Made by a program: the position numbers and the translations under genes
Notes under the pieces: generated by a model
The model's input: the letters and a program-made list of their open reading frames with translations, nothing else
Database searches by the model: none
What the model was told of the DNA's origin: nothing
Shown: positions 19,472 through 28,454 of the stretch, in pieces
Layout: every line of letters begins with the position of its first letter
Position numbering within the stretch: position 1 is the first letter of the stretch
Origin: Endozoicomonas sp. Mp262
GTDB lineage: Bacteria; Pseudomonadota; Gammaproteobacteria; Pseudomonadales; Endozoicomonadaceae
NCBI RefSeq assembly: GCF_025643335.1
Contig: NZ_CP092489.1
Coordinates: 2,304,501-2,368,500 of the forward strand
Direction of reading: 5' to 3'
Length of the DNA: 64,000 bases

Positions 19472-19547
19472 GGGTCGTTAGCTCAGTCGGTAGAGCAGTT
19501 GGCTTTTAACCAATTGGTCGTAGGTTCGAATCCTACACGACCCACCA
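19472..19547 (+). tRNA. tRNA-Lys (TTT), copy 1
   Basis: A 76-base cloverleaf with GGGTCGT/ACGACCC acceptor arms, anticodon TTT in GGCTTTTAACC, TTCGAATCC T-loop and encoded CCA. Confidence 0.97.
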
Positions 19548-19629
19548 TATTTATACTGTCTGAATATCAGGCGGTTCGTTTTGAATGTTGGTGGGTTGAC
19601 TGGCTATCATTATTCAGAACACATAATTT

Positions 19630-19705
19630 GGGTCGTTAGCTCAGTCGGTAGAGCAGTTGGCTTTTAACCAATTGGTCGTAGGTTCGAATCCTACACGACC
19701 CACCA
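19630..19705 (+). tRNA. tRNA-Lys (TTT), copy 2
   Basis: Identical in sequence to copy 1 by eye. It begins the 239-bp repeating unit. Confidence 0.97.
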
Positions 19706-19752
19706 TATTTTCTGTGACTTTACCGATTGTAAAGTGCAGAATAAAAGGCAGA

Positions 19753-19828
19753 TCCCCGATAGCTCAGTTGGTAGAGCAAATGACTGTTAATCATTGGGTC
19801 GCTGGTTCGAGTCCAGCTCGGGGAGCCA
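19753..19828 (+). tRNA. tRNA-Asn (GTT), copy 2
   Basis: Identical to copy 1 by eye, with encoded CCA. Lies within the first 239-bp unit. Confidence 0.97.
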
Positions 19829-19868
19829 TTTTTACAATTGAGAGCATAAAAGGCTTTCATACAGATTT

Positions 19869-19944
19869 GGGTCGTTAGCTCAGTCGGTAGAGCAGTTGGC
19901 TTTTAACCAATTGGTCGTAGGTTCGAATCCTACACGACCCACCA
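19869..19944 (+). tRNA. tRNA-Lys (TTT), copy 3
   Basis: Identical to the other Lys copies, with encoded CCA. It starts the second 239-bp unit. Confidence 0.97.
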
Positions 19945-19991
19945 TATTTTCTGTGACTTTACCGATTGTAAAGTGCAGAATAAAAGGCAGA

Positions 19992-20067
19992 TCCCCGATA
20001 GCTCAGTTGGTAGAGCAAATGACTGTTAATCATTGGGTCGCTGGTTCGAGTCCAGCTCGGGGAGCCA
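19992..20067 (+). tRNA. tRNA-Asn (GTT), copy 3
   Basis: Identical to the other Asn copies, with encoded CCA. Confidence 0.97.
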
Positions 20068-20107
20068 CTTTTACAATTGAGAGCATATAAGGCTTTCATA
20101 CAGATTT

Positions 20108-20183
20108 GGGTCGTTAGCTCAGTCGGTAGAGCAGTTGGCTTTTAACCAATTGGTCGTAGGTTCGAATCCTACACGACCCACCA
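20108..20183 (+). tRNA. tRNA-Lys (TTT), copy 4
   Basis: Identical to the other Lys copies, with encoded CCA. It is the last tRNA, directly before a terminator. Confidence 0.97.
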
Positions 20184-20189
20184 CATATA

Positions 20190-20221
20190 AAAAACCACCC
20201 GGTAACGGGTGGTTTTTTTTT
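20190..20221 (+). terminator. Terminator of the tRNA cluster
   Basis: AAACCACCC-GGTA-ACGGGTGGTTTTTTTTT forms a strong stem and T-run 7 bases after the last tRNA. Its A-rich left side lets it also act for the convergent lipase gene. Confidence 0.9.
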
Positions 20222-20222
20222 G

Positions 20223-20978
20223 TTACGCAGATAACTTTTCCAGCTTATCCAGATAGTTTGTCAGTGAATGATCAAAGGGCAGGTTCCAGGTATCGCCAAA
20301 AGTGATTATGTGTTCATTGTTAACATGCTTATAGTGATATTCATGAAAAACAGGTGGGCAGGATTTGGGAGGCAGTTTAGGAACCTCGTCATGGGAGTTG
20401 ACGATGCGCCAGGAATGGTTAATACGCTCATTATAGCAATGGGCAAAATGATGATTGCCCGTCCTGGGGCTGGCAAAGGTATAAACAACGGGAGCTGTGT
20501 TAAATTGCGTGACGATATCCAGGGCGTTGATGGCCGCTAAAGCACCACCGAGGCTGTGGCCGGTTACATAAATGGTTTCAATGCCTTTTTCCTTTTTGAT
20601 CTGTTCAAGGCAGGCATCTCTGGGGGATGGGTGAGTGGAACCATGCCCTGTACCGTACAGCTCGCTGAAACCCAGCTCCAGCTTAATAGATTCATCAAAA
20701 AAAGGGCAGTTTACCTGCTCAAACTTAATATCAATGATCCATTCTTCAACGTTATCCGTTCCTCGCCATGCAACGTACAGGTCATTCCCTTTTTTCGCCA
20801 TAAACCCTATAGGAATAGCGTTGTCCTCATAGACACCATGAAGAGTGGTAAGAAACTGGTAGCCATCGGCAACAGACCAGGCTTCGCCTTTCTTTTGGGT
20901 TTCATATTGTGAATAAGCCTGTTTGCAGAGGTTACCAAGGGATAAGGCCAGAGGCATGGAGAATGATTGATTTGCCAC
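20223..20978 (-). CDS. Class 3 lipase-like alpha/beta hydrolase
   Basis: A protein of about 251 residues with the nucleophile elbow GHSLGGA (VTGHSLGGALAAINALD), the hallmark of the fungal-type lipase 3 domain. FASPRTG follows, then a candidate acid and the His in the C-terminal third. No signal peptide is visible, so it is probably cytoplasmic or exported by another route. I chose GTG at 20978 because AAGGTGG is spaced 5 bases before it. A GTG 9 bases further up and an ATG at about 20957 are alternatives. The substrate (triglyceride, phospholipid or other ester) cannot be told. Confidence 0.83.
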   Translation of the reverse strand: MANQSFSMPLALSLGNLCKQAYSQYETQKKGEAWSVADGYQFLTTLHGVYEDNAIPIGFMAKKGNDLYVAWRGTDNVEEWIIDIKFEQVNCPFFDESIKLELGFSELYGTGHGSTHPSPRDACLEQIKKEKGIETIYVTGHSLGGALAAINALDIVTQFNTAPVVYTFASPRTGNHHFAHCYNERINHSWRIVNSHDEVPKLPPKSCPPVFHEYHYKHVNNEHIITFGDTWNLPFDHSLTNYLDKLEKLSA

Positions 20979-21041
20979 GGAAGCCACCTTTTTATTATTT
21001 TTGATATGGATGAAAAGCCGGATTTATTTATCTTTCTTTTT

Positions 21042-21117
21042 ACCACAGAGGCGCAGAGGGCGCAGAGATTTATTGTTTGAGCATATGAAAACCCTGTGCC
21101 CTCTGCGCCTCTGTGGT
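21042..21117. repeat. Long palindrome, ACCACAGAGG family (copy 1)
   Basis: A perfect 20-bp inverted repeat (21042-21061 against 21098-21117, beginning ACCACAGAGGCGC) with a 36-base loop. Related elements are at 35629-35776 and within 48319-48517. It may be a non-autonomous mobile element or a transcript hairpin. Confidence 0.85.
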
Positions 21118-21146
21118 GAATAAAGGTATTTTGCAATAATTCAGAT

Positions 21147-21494
21147 TTACTGCTGTCTGTTAATCAGGATTTTCAACATTTCTTCCATGTTATGGACACT
21201 GCCTTTAATTTCTTTTACATCACCTTTCAAACCGCCGACATCTTCTTTCAGGTCACTGACATGTACTTTCAGACTGTTCACATCCTCTTTCAATATGCGC
21301 ACATCTGACTCCAGAACTATAACCCTGTCATTGGTACTGGCAGCCTGCCGGGTTAACTCAAAAATGCCTTGACGTATAGCGGCAATATCCTGCCGCATAA
21401 TATCAATCTTGGCATTTTCCTCAGAGGCTTTTTGAGCCTTTTGATCATTAATGCCCAGTTTGATCAGGCAGTCGTACAGGTCTTTGTTTAGCAT
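21147..21494 (-). CDS. Coiled-coil protein of unknown function
   Basis: This 115-residue protein is unrecognised. After a short N-terminal region (about 1-30) the rest is a heptad-patterned coiled coil. Residues about 60-105 show a repeating seven-residue pattern such as LKEDVNS, LKVHVSD, LKEDVGG and LKGDVKE. It has no signal or membrane segment and likely forms a rod-like oligomer. It shares the minus strand with the lipase gene but is separated from it by the long palindrome. Confidence 0.65.
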   Translation of the reverse strand: MLNKDLYDCLIKLGINDQKAQKASEENAKIDIMRQDIAAIRQGIFELTRQAASTNDRVIVLESDVRILKEDVNSLKVHVSDLKEDVGGLKGDVKEIKGSVHNMEEMLKILINRQQ

Positions 21495-21967
21495 AACTGC
21501 TTCCTGATTATTTTTTCTAGGGTAAACGTAGAGGATATCTGGTCAGGTTGCCAGTTCTCATTATTAATAAGTTGTAGAAATATGAGGCTTCCGAAAAAAG
21601 CTGATTTTAATGATATGGGGTGCGAAAAAGAAAGTTTGCTGTAACAAAGACAGGGAGCTGCTAACAGCCCCCCCTTTGCGACTTGATTTAATAAAACAAA
21701 ACCATGGTTTAAATTCACATTTTGACAGAAATACAGTCAAAACGAGCGTTAAATATAGTTGAAATATCAGACTAAAAATTATTTTTCTACAAAACCATGG
21801 AAGTAGTCTATTCTTTCCCTTTCTCAGAATTAGCTTCAGGTAACGGGCTGTGGACTGGCTGCCATTGTTGATACGAGAGCTACGGCTTCTGATAAGGGAG
21901 CTTGCGATTATCTCTGCGGTCCTCCTGACCCTTATGCAGCTTTTCCCTCTATAAAGTGGACTGCTTG
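21495..21967. other. Region upstream of cas3, no gene seen
   Basis: About 470 AT-rich bases between the divergent coiled-coil gene and cas3. Several open frames occur but none has a ribosome site or recognisable product. It probably carries the cas operon promoter. I cannot assign a confident -35/-10 pair. Confidence 0.4.
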
Positions 21968-24373
21968 ATGAATCAGAAAAAGAAAAGAAAATACATTGCA
22001 CACACAGCGTTCAATAGTGATGGTACAAGAAAACCAGATCATGAGTTGCCTGACCACCTGATGGATGTTTCAAAGCTGGCGGAAGAATTTTCTGAACAGT
22101 TTGGTAGCGAGTGGGGAAGGCTGGCTGGCTGTTGGCATGACCTGGGCAAATACCAGGCAGCATTTCAGAAATATATTGAAACCAGTACACAATCTAACGC
22201 AGAAAATGCTCATATTGAGCAAACAGAAAAAGAAAAAAGCCAGCGTATTACTCACTCAACAGCCGGTGCTATCCATGCCATCAACACGCTTGGAACTGTC
22301 GAAGGCAGTTTACTGGCCTACTTGATCGCTGGTCATCATGCGGGGTTGCCGGACTGGAGTGGGGCAAAAAAATCCACTTTGAAGTGCCGTCTTGATGAGG
22401 GGAAGGAGGAGTACAGAAAGAGTCTTGAAGCAGATATTCCGGCAGATATTTTATCAGGTGAGCTGCCTGACGTACCTGATGCAGCCCTTGATCCCGAAGC
22501 GACAGCCTTATGGATACGTATGGTTTTTTCTGCACTGGTTGATGCAGACTTTTTGGATACAGAACGTTATATGTCTCCAGAAAAAGCGCAAAACCGGGAG
22601 CAGTTTCCCGCACTGGAGGAGGTTGACCGGCGCTTCAGGAAAGCAGTAGCAGCACTGCAGGCAAAACCTCAGCCGGCCTCAGAAAAGCAGCGATTTCTTA
22701 ACAAAAAGCGTAATGAAATTTACAACTGTTGCCTAACAGCAGGTAGGCAAGAAGAACCCGGTATTTTCAGTCTGACTGTGCCGACGGGTGGAGGAAAAAC
22801 TCTGTCCAGTCTGGGTTTTGCCCTTGAGCACGCAAGAAAATATAAGAAGCGCCGTATTATTTATGCCATTCCCTTTACCAGCATCATTGAGCAGAATGCC
22901 AAAGTATTCAGGGACTTTATTGGTGATGATGCTGTTCTGGAGCACCATAGCAATTTCGATTTATCACCAGATGAAGAAAATAGCCGGAGTCGTTTGGCCG
23001 CTGAAAACTGGGATGCGCCTCTTATCGTGACGACCAATGTTCAGTTGTTTGAGTCACTCCATGCCAGCAGACCCAGTCGCTGCAGAAAACTCCATAACCT
23101 TCAGGATGCGGTGATCATACTGGATGAAGCCCAGCAACTGCCCAGGGATTTCCATGGGCCTATTGTGCGTTGCATGAAAGCGCTTACCCGGCACTTTGGC
23201 GTTACCTGGTTGCTTTGCACGGCAACCCAGCCGGATCTGAGCAGCCAGACAAGCCATGATAACCGGTCTTTATTGTCAGGGCTGGATAATGTGAAAGAAA
23301 TTTATCCTGATTTTGAGCCGCTTTCAGAAGAGTTGAGGCGAGTCAATATTGAGTTTCCTGCAGTCATTAATAATCAGATAGAAGAAGTATCGTGGCAAGA
23401 AGTGGCGCACCAGTTGCAACAGGAAGACTGTGTATTGGCTATTGTCAATACCCGGCGGCAGGCTCGGGAGCTTTACCGTTTAATGCCCAGGGATAATACT
23501 CAGGGTTACAAAGAAAATGAAGAATCCCCCACCACTTTTCACCTGTCTGCCTGTATGTGTGCTGAGCACCGTTCAGCGGTATTGAATGTTATAAAAGCAC
23601 GATTGAAAAATAAGCGTCAGGGTAAAGATAACAAACCATTAAGGGTAATCAGTACACAATTGGTGGAGGCCGGTGTTGATGTGGATTTCCCTGTAGTATA
23701 CCGGGCTATGGCAGGGCTGGACTCTATTGCCCAAAGTGCCGGTCGCTGTAACCGTGAAGGCAGGCTGGATAAAGGGCGGGTTATTATATTTAACCCTGTT
23801 GATTGTCCTCCACCAGGTTTTCTGCGGGAGGCTTATCAAGCAACGGAAATGATGCTGAAAACGGAGGAACTTGATAAGCCTTTGTCACCCGCAGCCTTTA
23901 GCCGATTTTTTTCGTTGTTAAACCAACAGCGAAACAGAGACAGGTATGACATCAATGCGTTGCTAGCTCCTGATCAGGCAACCAGTGGTGAAGTTACCCT
24001 TCAGTTTCGTGAAGCATCTAGCCGATTCCGTATGATTGACGATAATGGTTTCAGCATAGTAGTCCCTTATTTACCTGAGCATGAACAGCCGAAAAATAAT
24101 ACTGGGGCAGGGGAAGTAAGCCTAAAAGAGAGTTTAGATAAAAGCCCTGTGATGGATTGGCTAACCAGGCTTGAAGCTGATCCTTCTCAAAAGGGGTTAT
24201 ATAAGAAGTTACAGCGATATACGGTCACTGTGCCAGAGCGCTTTGCCCAGCAACTCCAGGCAGCAGAACTGCTTGAAGTTAAAGCAGGCCAGTATTTGGC
24301 CAATATGTATGATAAACAGCTGGGACTGATACCACCTGACCACTTATTCAATGCAGAAGATTTAGTGATCTAG
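21968..24373 (+). CDS. cas3: CRISPR-associated nuclease-helicase Cas3 (type I-C)
   Basis: A protein of 801 residues with an HD nuclease domain fused to a superfamily 2 helicase. The HD part has CWHDLGKYQAAF and IAGHHAGLPDW. The helicase has Walker A VPTGGGKT, the DEAQ-type Walker B ILDEAQQLP, CTATQPDL (motif III) and the STQLVEAGVDVDFP and QSAGRCNREG motifs. It unwinds and shreds target DNA recruited by Cascade. The ATG at 21968 is chosen over a GTG 12 bases upstream, and neither has a strong ribosome site. First gene of the operon, and cas5c starts 10 bases after its stop. Confidence 0.95.
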   Translation: MNQKKKRKYIAHTAFNSDGTRKPDHELPDHLMDVSKLAEEFSEQFGSEWGRLAGCWHDLGKYQAAFQKYIETSTQSNAENAHIEQTEKEKSQRITHSTAGAIHAINTLGTVEGSLLAYLIAGHHAGLPDWSGAKKSTLKCRLDEGKEEYRKSLEADIPADILSGELPDVPDAALDPEATALWIRMVFSALVDADFLDTERYMSPEKAQNREQFPALEEVDRRFRKAVAALQAKPQPASEKQRFLNKKRNEIYNCCLTAGRQEEPGIFSLTVPTGGGKTLSSLGFALEHARKYKKRRIIYAIPFTSIIEQNAKVFRDFIGDDAVLEHHSNFDLSPDEENSRSRLAAENWDAPLIVTTNVQLFESLHASRPSRCRKLHNLQDAVIILDEAQQLPRDFHGPIVRCMKALTRHFGVTWLLCTATQPDLSSQTSHDNRSLLSGLDNVKEIYPDFEPLSEELRRVNIEFPAVINNQIEEVSWQEVAHQLQQEDCVLAIVNTRRQARELYRLMPRDNTQGYKENEESPTTFHLSACMCAEHRSAVLNVIKARLKNKRQGKDNKPLRVISTQLVEAGVDVDFPVVYRAMAGLDSIAQSAGRCNREGRLDKGRVIIFNPVDCPPPGFLREAYQATEMMLKTEELDKPLSPAAFSRFFSLLNQQRNRDRYDINALLAPDQATSGEVTLQFREASSRFRMIDDNGFSIVVPYLPEHEQPKNNTGAGEVSLKESLDKSPVMDWLTRLEADPSQKGLYKKLQRYTVTVPERFAQQLQAAELLEVKAGQYLANMYDKQLGLIPPDHLFNAEDLVI

Positions 24374-24383
24374 AGAGGAAACC

Positions 24384-25046
24384 ATGGGATTTTGTCTTGA
24401 AGTCCGGGGGGATTTTGCCTGTTTTACCCGGCCAGAAATGAAGGTGGAGCGGGTCAGTTATGATGTCATTACCCCTTCTGCTGCCAGAAATATCTATCAG
24501 GCCATTTTATGGAAGCCGGCCATTGAGTGGCGTATCCAGAGAATAGAAATACTGAAGCCTATTCGCTGGCTCAATCTCAGGCGAAATGAACTCAAGTCTG
24601 TGGTGCCTTCTGGCAGTGTGAAAACTGCGATGAAAAAAGGGATCGGGCTGCTGGGAAGCTACATTGAGCCAGACCGTCAGCAGCGGGCTTCGCTGCTGTT
24701 AAGGGATGTGGCTTACCGCCTGCATGCAGATTTTACAATGACCGATAAAGCAGGGGCTGCTGATAATCCCGGCAAGTTTGCCGAGATGTTCCGCCGCCGG
24801 GCAAAAAAAGGGCAGTGTTTTACCCAGCCATATTTGGGAACCAGGGAATTTAGCTGTGATTTTCGCCTAATAGAAGACAGTGATATTGAGTCTGCAGCCC
24901 TGGCAGAAGACCGTGACCTGGGCTGGATGCTTTACGATCTGGATTTTACCGATCCGGCCAGCCCTCAACCCATGTTTTTCCATGCCCAAATGCAGCAGGG
25001 GGTAGTGCATGTGCCAGCAGCGGACAGTGACGAGGTAAGAAAATGA
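24384..25046 (+). CDS. cas5c: Cas5c/Cas5d, crRNA-processing subunit of type I-C Cascade
   Basis: A 220-residue RAMP protein. Type I-C lacks Cas6, and Cas5c itself cuts the pre-crRNA at the repeat stem and keeps the 5' handle. The family opening is present (EVRGDFACFTRPEMKVERVSYDVITPSAAR). The GAGAGGAAACC site precedes the ATG. Its 3' end overlaps cas8c by 4 bases. Active-site residues of the Bacillus halodurans protein cannot be mapped with certainty by eye. Confidence 0.93.
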   Translation: MGFCLEVRGDFACFTRPEMKVERVSYDVITPSAARNIYQAILWKPAIEWRIQRIEILKPIRWLNLRRNELKSVVPSGSVKTAMKKGIGLLGSYIEPDRQQRASLLLRDVAYRLHADFTMTDKAGAADNPGKFAEMFRRRAKKGQCFTQPYLGTREFSCDFRLIEDSDIESAALAEDRDLGWMLYDLDFTDPASPQPMFFHAQMQQGVVHVPAADSDEVRK

Positions 25047-26863
25047 TCCTGCAGGCACTGTGTGAGTATTACCAGCGTAAAATAAAAGATCCGAATGCGG
25101 ATTTGGCACCAAGGGGCTTTGATTATAAAGCGATCCCCTTTGTTATTGTGATTGACCAGGATGGGCGGTTTATTCAGCTGAAGGATAACAGGGAAAGCGT
25201 GGGTAAAAAGCTGGTAGGGAAATTGGAGAGGATACCCAAGGGCAAAGGCCGGTCAGGTTCTAAGTCTTATGAAACAGCGTATTGCCTATGGGATCATTTT
25301 GGCTATGTACTGAACCAGCCCAAAGTGACTAAACCCGGTGCTGCCCCCACAGAAAAAGATAAGGCGATGGTGGAAAAACAGCACCAAAGCTTTATTCGCC
25401 AAACAGAACAAATCGCAAAGGATCTTGAAGATGATGCGGGGGTTCAGGCGGTGTATCGCTTTCTTTGTCAGTCTGAACAAATTGATGCCGTAAAGTCTGA
25501 CAGACTCTATCAGGACTGCCTGAAAATCAATGGCTGCAATATGGCGTTTGAGCTGTACGGTGAAGGTAGGCTGTGTTGCCAATCCAGCAAATTGGTTGAG
25601 TGGATAAGTAAGCAGATAGAGCAGACTGAAATCGAGGATGGGGTTTGTCTGGTAACTGGGGAAAAAGCAAAAGTTGCACGATTGCATAGCGGGGTTAGCG
25701 GCATACTTGGTAATCCCGTACCATTGGCATCCATCAATGCTGAAGCTTATAAGTCTTATGGAAAAGAACAGGGAATGAACTTTCCTGTCAGTGAACAGGC
25801 TATGGATGAATATGCCAAAGCACTTACTTATCTTTTAAAAAATAGTGACCAGCGACTGCAGCTGGGAGATACCACGCTGGTTTGCTGGTCACAAAAAGGC
25901 CATACCCTTGAGAAAGATGTCAAAAGGCTGTTTGCGCCAGCCACCGAAGATGATCCTGATCGGGGTACTGACAAACTGGTTGATCGTTATAAATCACCTT
26001 TTACCGGAGCTGCAATAGCTCCGGATGATCAGCAGCGGTTTTATATCCTGGGGCTGGCACCTAACCCACCGGCACGCATAGCTATCCGATTCTGGATGAC
26101 AGGTACAGTAGCCGAGTTCAGCCAGAAAATAGGCCAGTGGTTCCAGGACATTGATATTACTGGACGGGCAAAGTTTGGCTATCCGGGTATCCGGCGCTTA
26201 TTGCTCAGTACTGCATTAAGAAAGAAAGATAAAAAAGATGAAGATAAAAACATTTCCCCGGTGTTAGTTGGTGAGGTATACCGGGCTATCTTCCAGGGAC
26301 AGCCCATGCCCGAAACCCTGCTGGCTGCAGTTATACGCAGGTTACGGGCAGAAAAAGGCTATGTCAGCTATGAGCGAGCTTGTTTGATTAAGGCCTGTTT
26401 AAACCGGCGAAAGGTTGACCCGATTGAGAAGGAGGTATCTGTGTCACTTGATAAAACTGAAACCAATATTGGTTATCGATTGGGACGGTTATTTGCCGTT
26501 CTTGAGCTGCTGGAGCAGGCAGCCCATGAGAAAAAGATAAATAGTACTATTCGTGATCGTTACTACAGCAGTGCCAGTAGTACACCCGGCGTGGTTTTCC
26601 CAACGCTCATTCGCCGTTCCTCATTTCACCTTAACAAGGTAAGAAAACAGGAAAAACCTGCCATTAAAACAGCAGTCAGCTTCGACTGGGATTTTGGTGC
26701 AATTATTCATGAACTTTCGCCAGAGATAAACTTCCCCAGCTACCTGAATTTAAAGGATCAGGGGCTGTTTGCCATTGGTTATTACCATCAAAAATACCAA
26801 CGAGCTGACTTTACTAAAGCACCATCCAAACAAGGCGAACAGCCAGAGGAAGTAGAAGCATGA
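25043..26863 (+). CDS. cas8c: Cas8c/Csd1, large subunit of type I-C Cascade
   Basis: A 606-residue protein, of normal size for the family. Cas8c recognises the PAM and supports Cas3 recruitment, and an internal start often makes a separate small subunit (Cas11c). The sequence has the family opening ILQALCEYYQRKIKD and the C-terminal half with the GYRLGRLFAVLELLEQAAH and FPTLIRRSSFHLNK segments. The start overlaps cas5c and the stop overlaps cas7, so all are translated together. I did not find a clear internal Cas11 start by eye. Candidate methionines exist in the C-terminal third. Confidence 0.93.
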   Translation: MILQALCEYYQRKIKDPNADLAPRGFDYKAIPFVIVIDQDGRFIQLKDNRESVGKKLVGKLERIPKGKGRSGSKSYETAYCLWDHFGYVLNQPKVTKPGAAPTEKDKAMVEKQHQSFIRQTEQIAKDLEDDAGVQAVYRFLCQSEQIDAVKSDRLYQDCLKINGCNMAFELYGEGRLCCQSSKLVEWISKQIEQTEIEDGVCLVTGEKAKVARLHSGVSGILGNPVPLASINAEAYKSYGKEQGMNFPVSEQAMDEYAKALTYLLKNSDQRLQLGDTTLVCWSQKGHTLEKDVKRLFAPATEDDPDRGTDKLVDRYKSPFTGAAIAPDDQQRFYILGLAPNPPARIAIRFWMTGTVAEFSQKIGQWFQDIDITGRAKFGYPGIRRLLLSTALRKKDKKDEDKNISPVLVGEVYRAIFQGQPMPETLLAAVIRRLRAEKGYVSYERACLIKACLNRRKVDPIEKEVSVSLDKTETNIGYRLGRLFAVLELLEQAAHEKKINSTIRDRYYSSASSTPGVVFPTLIRRSSFHLNKVRKQEKPAIKTAVSFDWDFGAIIHELSPEINFPSYLNLKDQGLFAIGYYHQKYQRADFTKAPSKQGEQPEEVEA

Positions 26864-27834
26864 GCCTGCAGAACCGCTATGAGTTTGTGTTGTTATTTGA
26901 TGTTAAAGACGGTAATCCCAACGGTGACCCTGATGCAGGCAACCTACCCAGGGTTGATCCGGAAACCGGACAGGGGCTGGTTACGGATGTTTGCCTGAAA
27001 CGCAAGATCAGAAATTTCGTGGGGCTGGTAAAGGGAGAAGAGCCGCCTTATGAGATTTATGTTAAGGAAAAGGCTGTGCTTAATCATCAGCATGCCCGGG
27101 CTTATGAAGATACAGACCTGCAAAAGAGGTGGGAAGAAGCGCAATCATTAAAAAAACCTGGCAAAAAAGCAACTGATGCAGAAAAGCGGCAATATCAAAG
27201 TGCACAGGAATTTATTGCCCGAGCAGAGGATATTGCGAAAGACTGGGTGTGTCATAATTTTTATGACGTCAGAACGTTTGGTGCCGTCATGTCCACCAGT
27301 GATAGCTCTAAAGATACCAGTAATTTGAAGAAAAAAGCGGGTCAAGTCAGAGGCGCTGTTCAAATGAACTTTTCCCGATCTATTGATCCTATAGTTACGG
27401 CAGAGCATAGCTTGACGGTGGTTGCAGCAAGAAAAGGCGACAAACCTATAGAGTCTCAGATAGGGATTCAAGGACGTAAGTATACAGTTCCCTACGGCCT
27501 GTATCGCTGCCATGGCTATATTTCAGCCCATCTTGCACAACAGACGAGGTTTGGGGAAGAAGATCTGGAGCTATTCTTGACTGCTCTGGAGCAAATGTTT
27601 GACCATGACCACTCTGCCAGCCGGGGTGAAATGGCAACCCGGGCACTGCTGGTATTCAAACATGACAATGCTCTTGGTAATGCACCGGCTCACAAGTTGT
27701 TTGATTGTGTCCGTGTTGAGAAAAAAGAAACAGCTTCAGGGCTTCCTGCCCGTAGCATTAACGACTATGCGTTAACCATCAAGGATAGCGAAATGCCTCA
27801 GGGCGTTGAGCTAATAAAACGGGTCATCTGGTAG
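26860..27834 (+). CDS. cas7c: Cas7c/Csd2, backbone subunit of type I-C Cascade
   Basis: A 324-residue RAMP that coats the crRNA in Cascade. The opening LFDVKDGNPNGDPDAGNLPR is the family signature. Further segments VCLKRKIRNFVG, DVRTFGAVMS and RGAVQMNFSRSIDPI match Csd2 proteins. GAGGAAG lies before the ATG. It overlaps cas8c by 4 bases, and cas4 begins on the last base of its stop codon. Confidence 0.95.
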   Translation: MSLQNRYEFVLLFDVKDGNPNGDPDAGNLPRVDPETGQGLVTDVCLKRKIRNFVGLVKGEEPPYEIYVKEKAVLNHQHARAYEDTDLQKRWEEAQSLKKPGKKATDAEKRQYQSAQEFIARAEDIAKDWVCHNFYDVRTFGAVMSTSDSSKDTSNLKKKAGQVRGAVQMNFSRSIDPIVTAEHSLTVVAARKGDKPIESQIGIQGRKYTVPYGLYRCHGYISAHLAQQTRFGEEDLELFLTALEQMFDHDHSASRGEMATRALLVFKHDNALGNAPAHKLFDCVRVEKKETASGLPARSINDYALTIKDSEMPQGVELIKRVIW

Positions 27835-28454
27835 TGGCAGAAGACCAACACCTGATCCCCCTCTCCGCCTTGCAACACTATGCATACTGCCCCCGGCAGT
27901 GCGCCCTGATCCACCTGGAGCAGGCCTGGTCTGAAAACTGGTTTACGGCCCAGGGGCAGTTGTTGCATCAGCGGGTGGACAGTGGTGAGCCGGAAACTCG
28001 CAGGGGGATACGTTTTGAGCGGGGCGTTCTGGTTAATGCACCAGAACTGGGGCTTACCGGAAAGCTGGATTTGTTGGAGCTTGAAAAGGCGACAGGTCGA
28101 TATACGCCGGTGGAATACAAACGAGGCAAACCTAAAATAGAAGACTGGGATCGAATACAACTCTGCGCCCAGGGTTTATGCCTGGAAGAAATGCTGGGTA
28201 CTTCTATTGAGGCAGGTGCCTTATGGTATTGGCAAACCCGTCACCGGGAAGTAGTTGCACTGGATACGTCGCTCAGGCAGAAAACCCGGAATATTATTGG
28301 GGCAGTACGCAAACAGTTTGACAGCAAATTAACACCGGCAGAGGCGGCCAAAAAACAGCGGTGCCGAGCCTGTTCCCTGATTGATCTCTGCCAGCCGGAG
28401 TTACTAAGAGTGGATCAAAGCGACCAGTATATCAAGGCATTGTTTCGTGAATGA
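27834..28454 (+). CDS. cas4: CRISPR adaptation nuclease Cas4
   Basis: A 206-residue RecB-like exonuclease that trims prespacers and helps choose PAM-bearing spacers with Cas1-Cas2. The iron-sulfur ligands are an N-terminal Cys in YAYCPRQCAL and the C-terminal CRACSLIDLC. The nuclease lysine is in YTPVEYKRGK and QxxxY-like residues follow. The start is a GTG sharing one base with the cas7 stop. Its end overlaps cas1 by 4 bases. Confidence 0.93.
   Translation: MAEDQHLIPLSALQHYAYCPRQCALIHLEQAWSENWFTAQGQLLHQRVDSGEPETRRGIRFERGVLVNAPELGLTGKLDLLELEKATGRYTPVEYKRGKPKIEDWDRIQLCAQGLCLEEMLGTSIEAGALWYWQTRHREVVALDTSLRQKTRNIIGAVRKQFDSKLTPAEAAKKQRCRACSLIDLCQPELLRVDQSDQYIKALFRE

Larger units (their letters stand above)
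19630..20183 (+). repeat. 239-bp tandem repeat of a Lys-Asn tRNA unit
   Basis: The Lys genes start at 19630, 19869 and 20108, exactly 239 bases apart, and both Lys-Asn (47 bases) and Asn-Lys (40 bases) spacers are nearly identical between units. The unit is duplicated once, with a terminal Lys. The first Asn and Lys (19367-19547) have unrelated spacers. Confidence 0.92.

Noticed and set aside
19657-20090. Plus-strand ORFs over the tRNA cluster
   Set aside because: They repeat the same peptide because the tRNA units repeat. They overlap tRNA genes.
21601-22001. Minus ORF 21564-22001 as a divergent gene before cas3
   Set aside because: It overlaps the cas3 start and lacks a clear ribosome site. 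Its composition is a mix of Ser, Arg and Phe without a family pattern.
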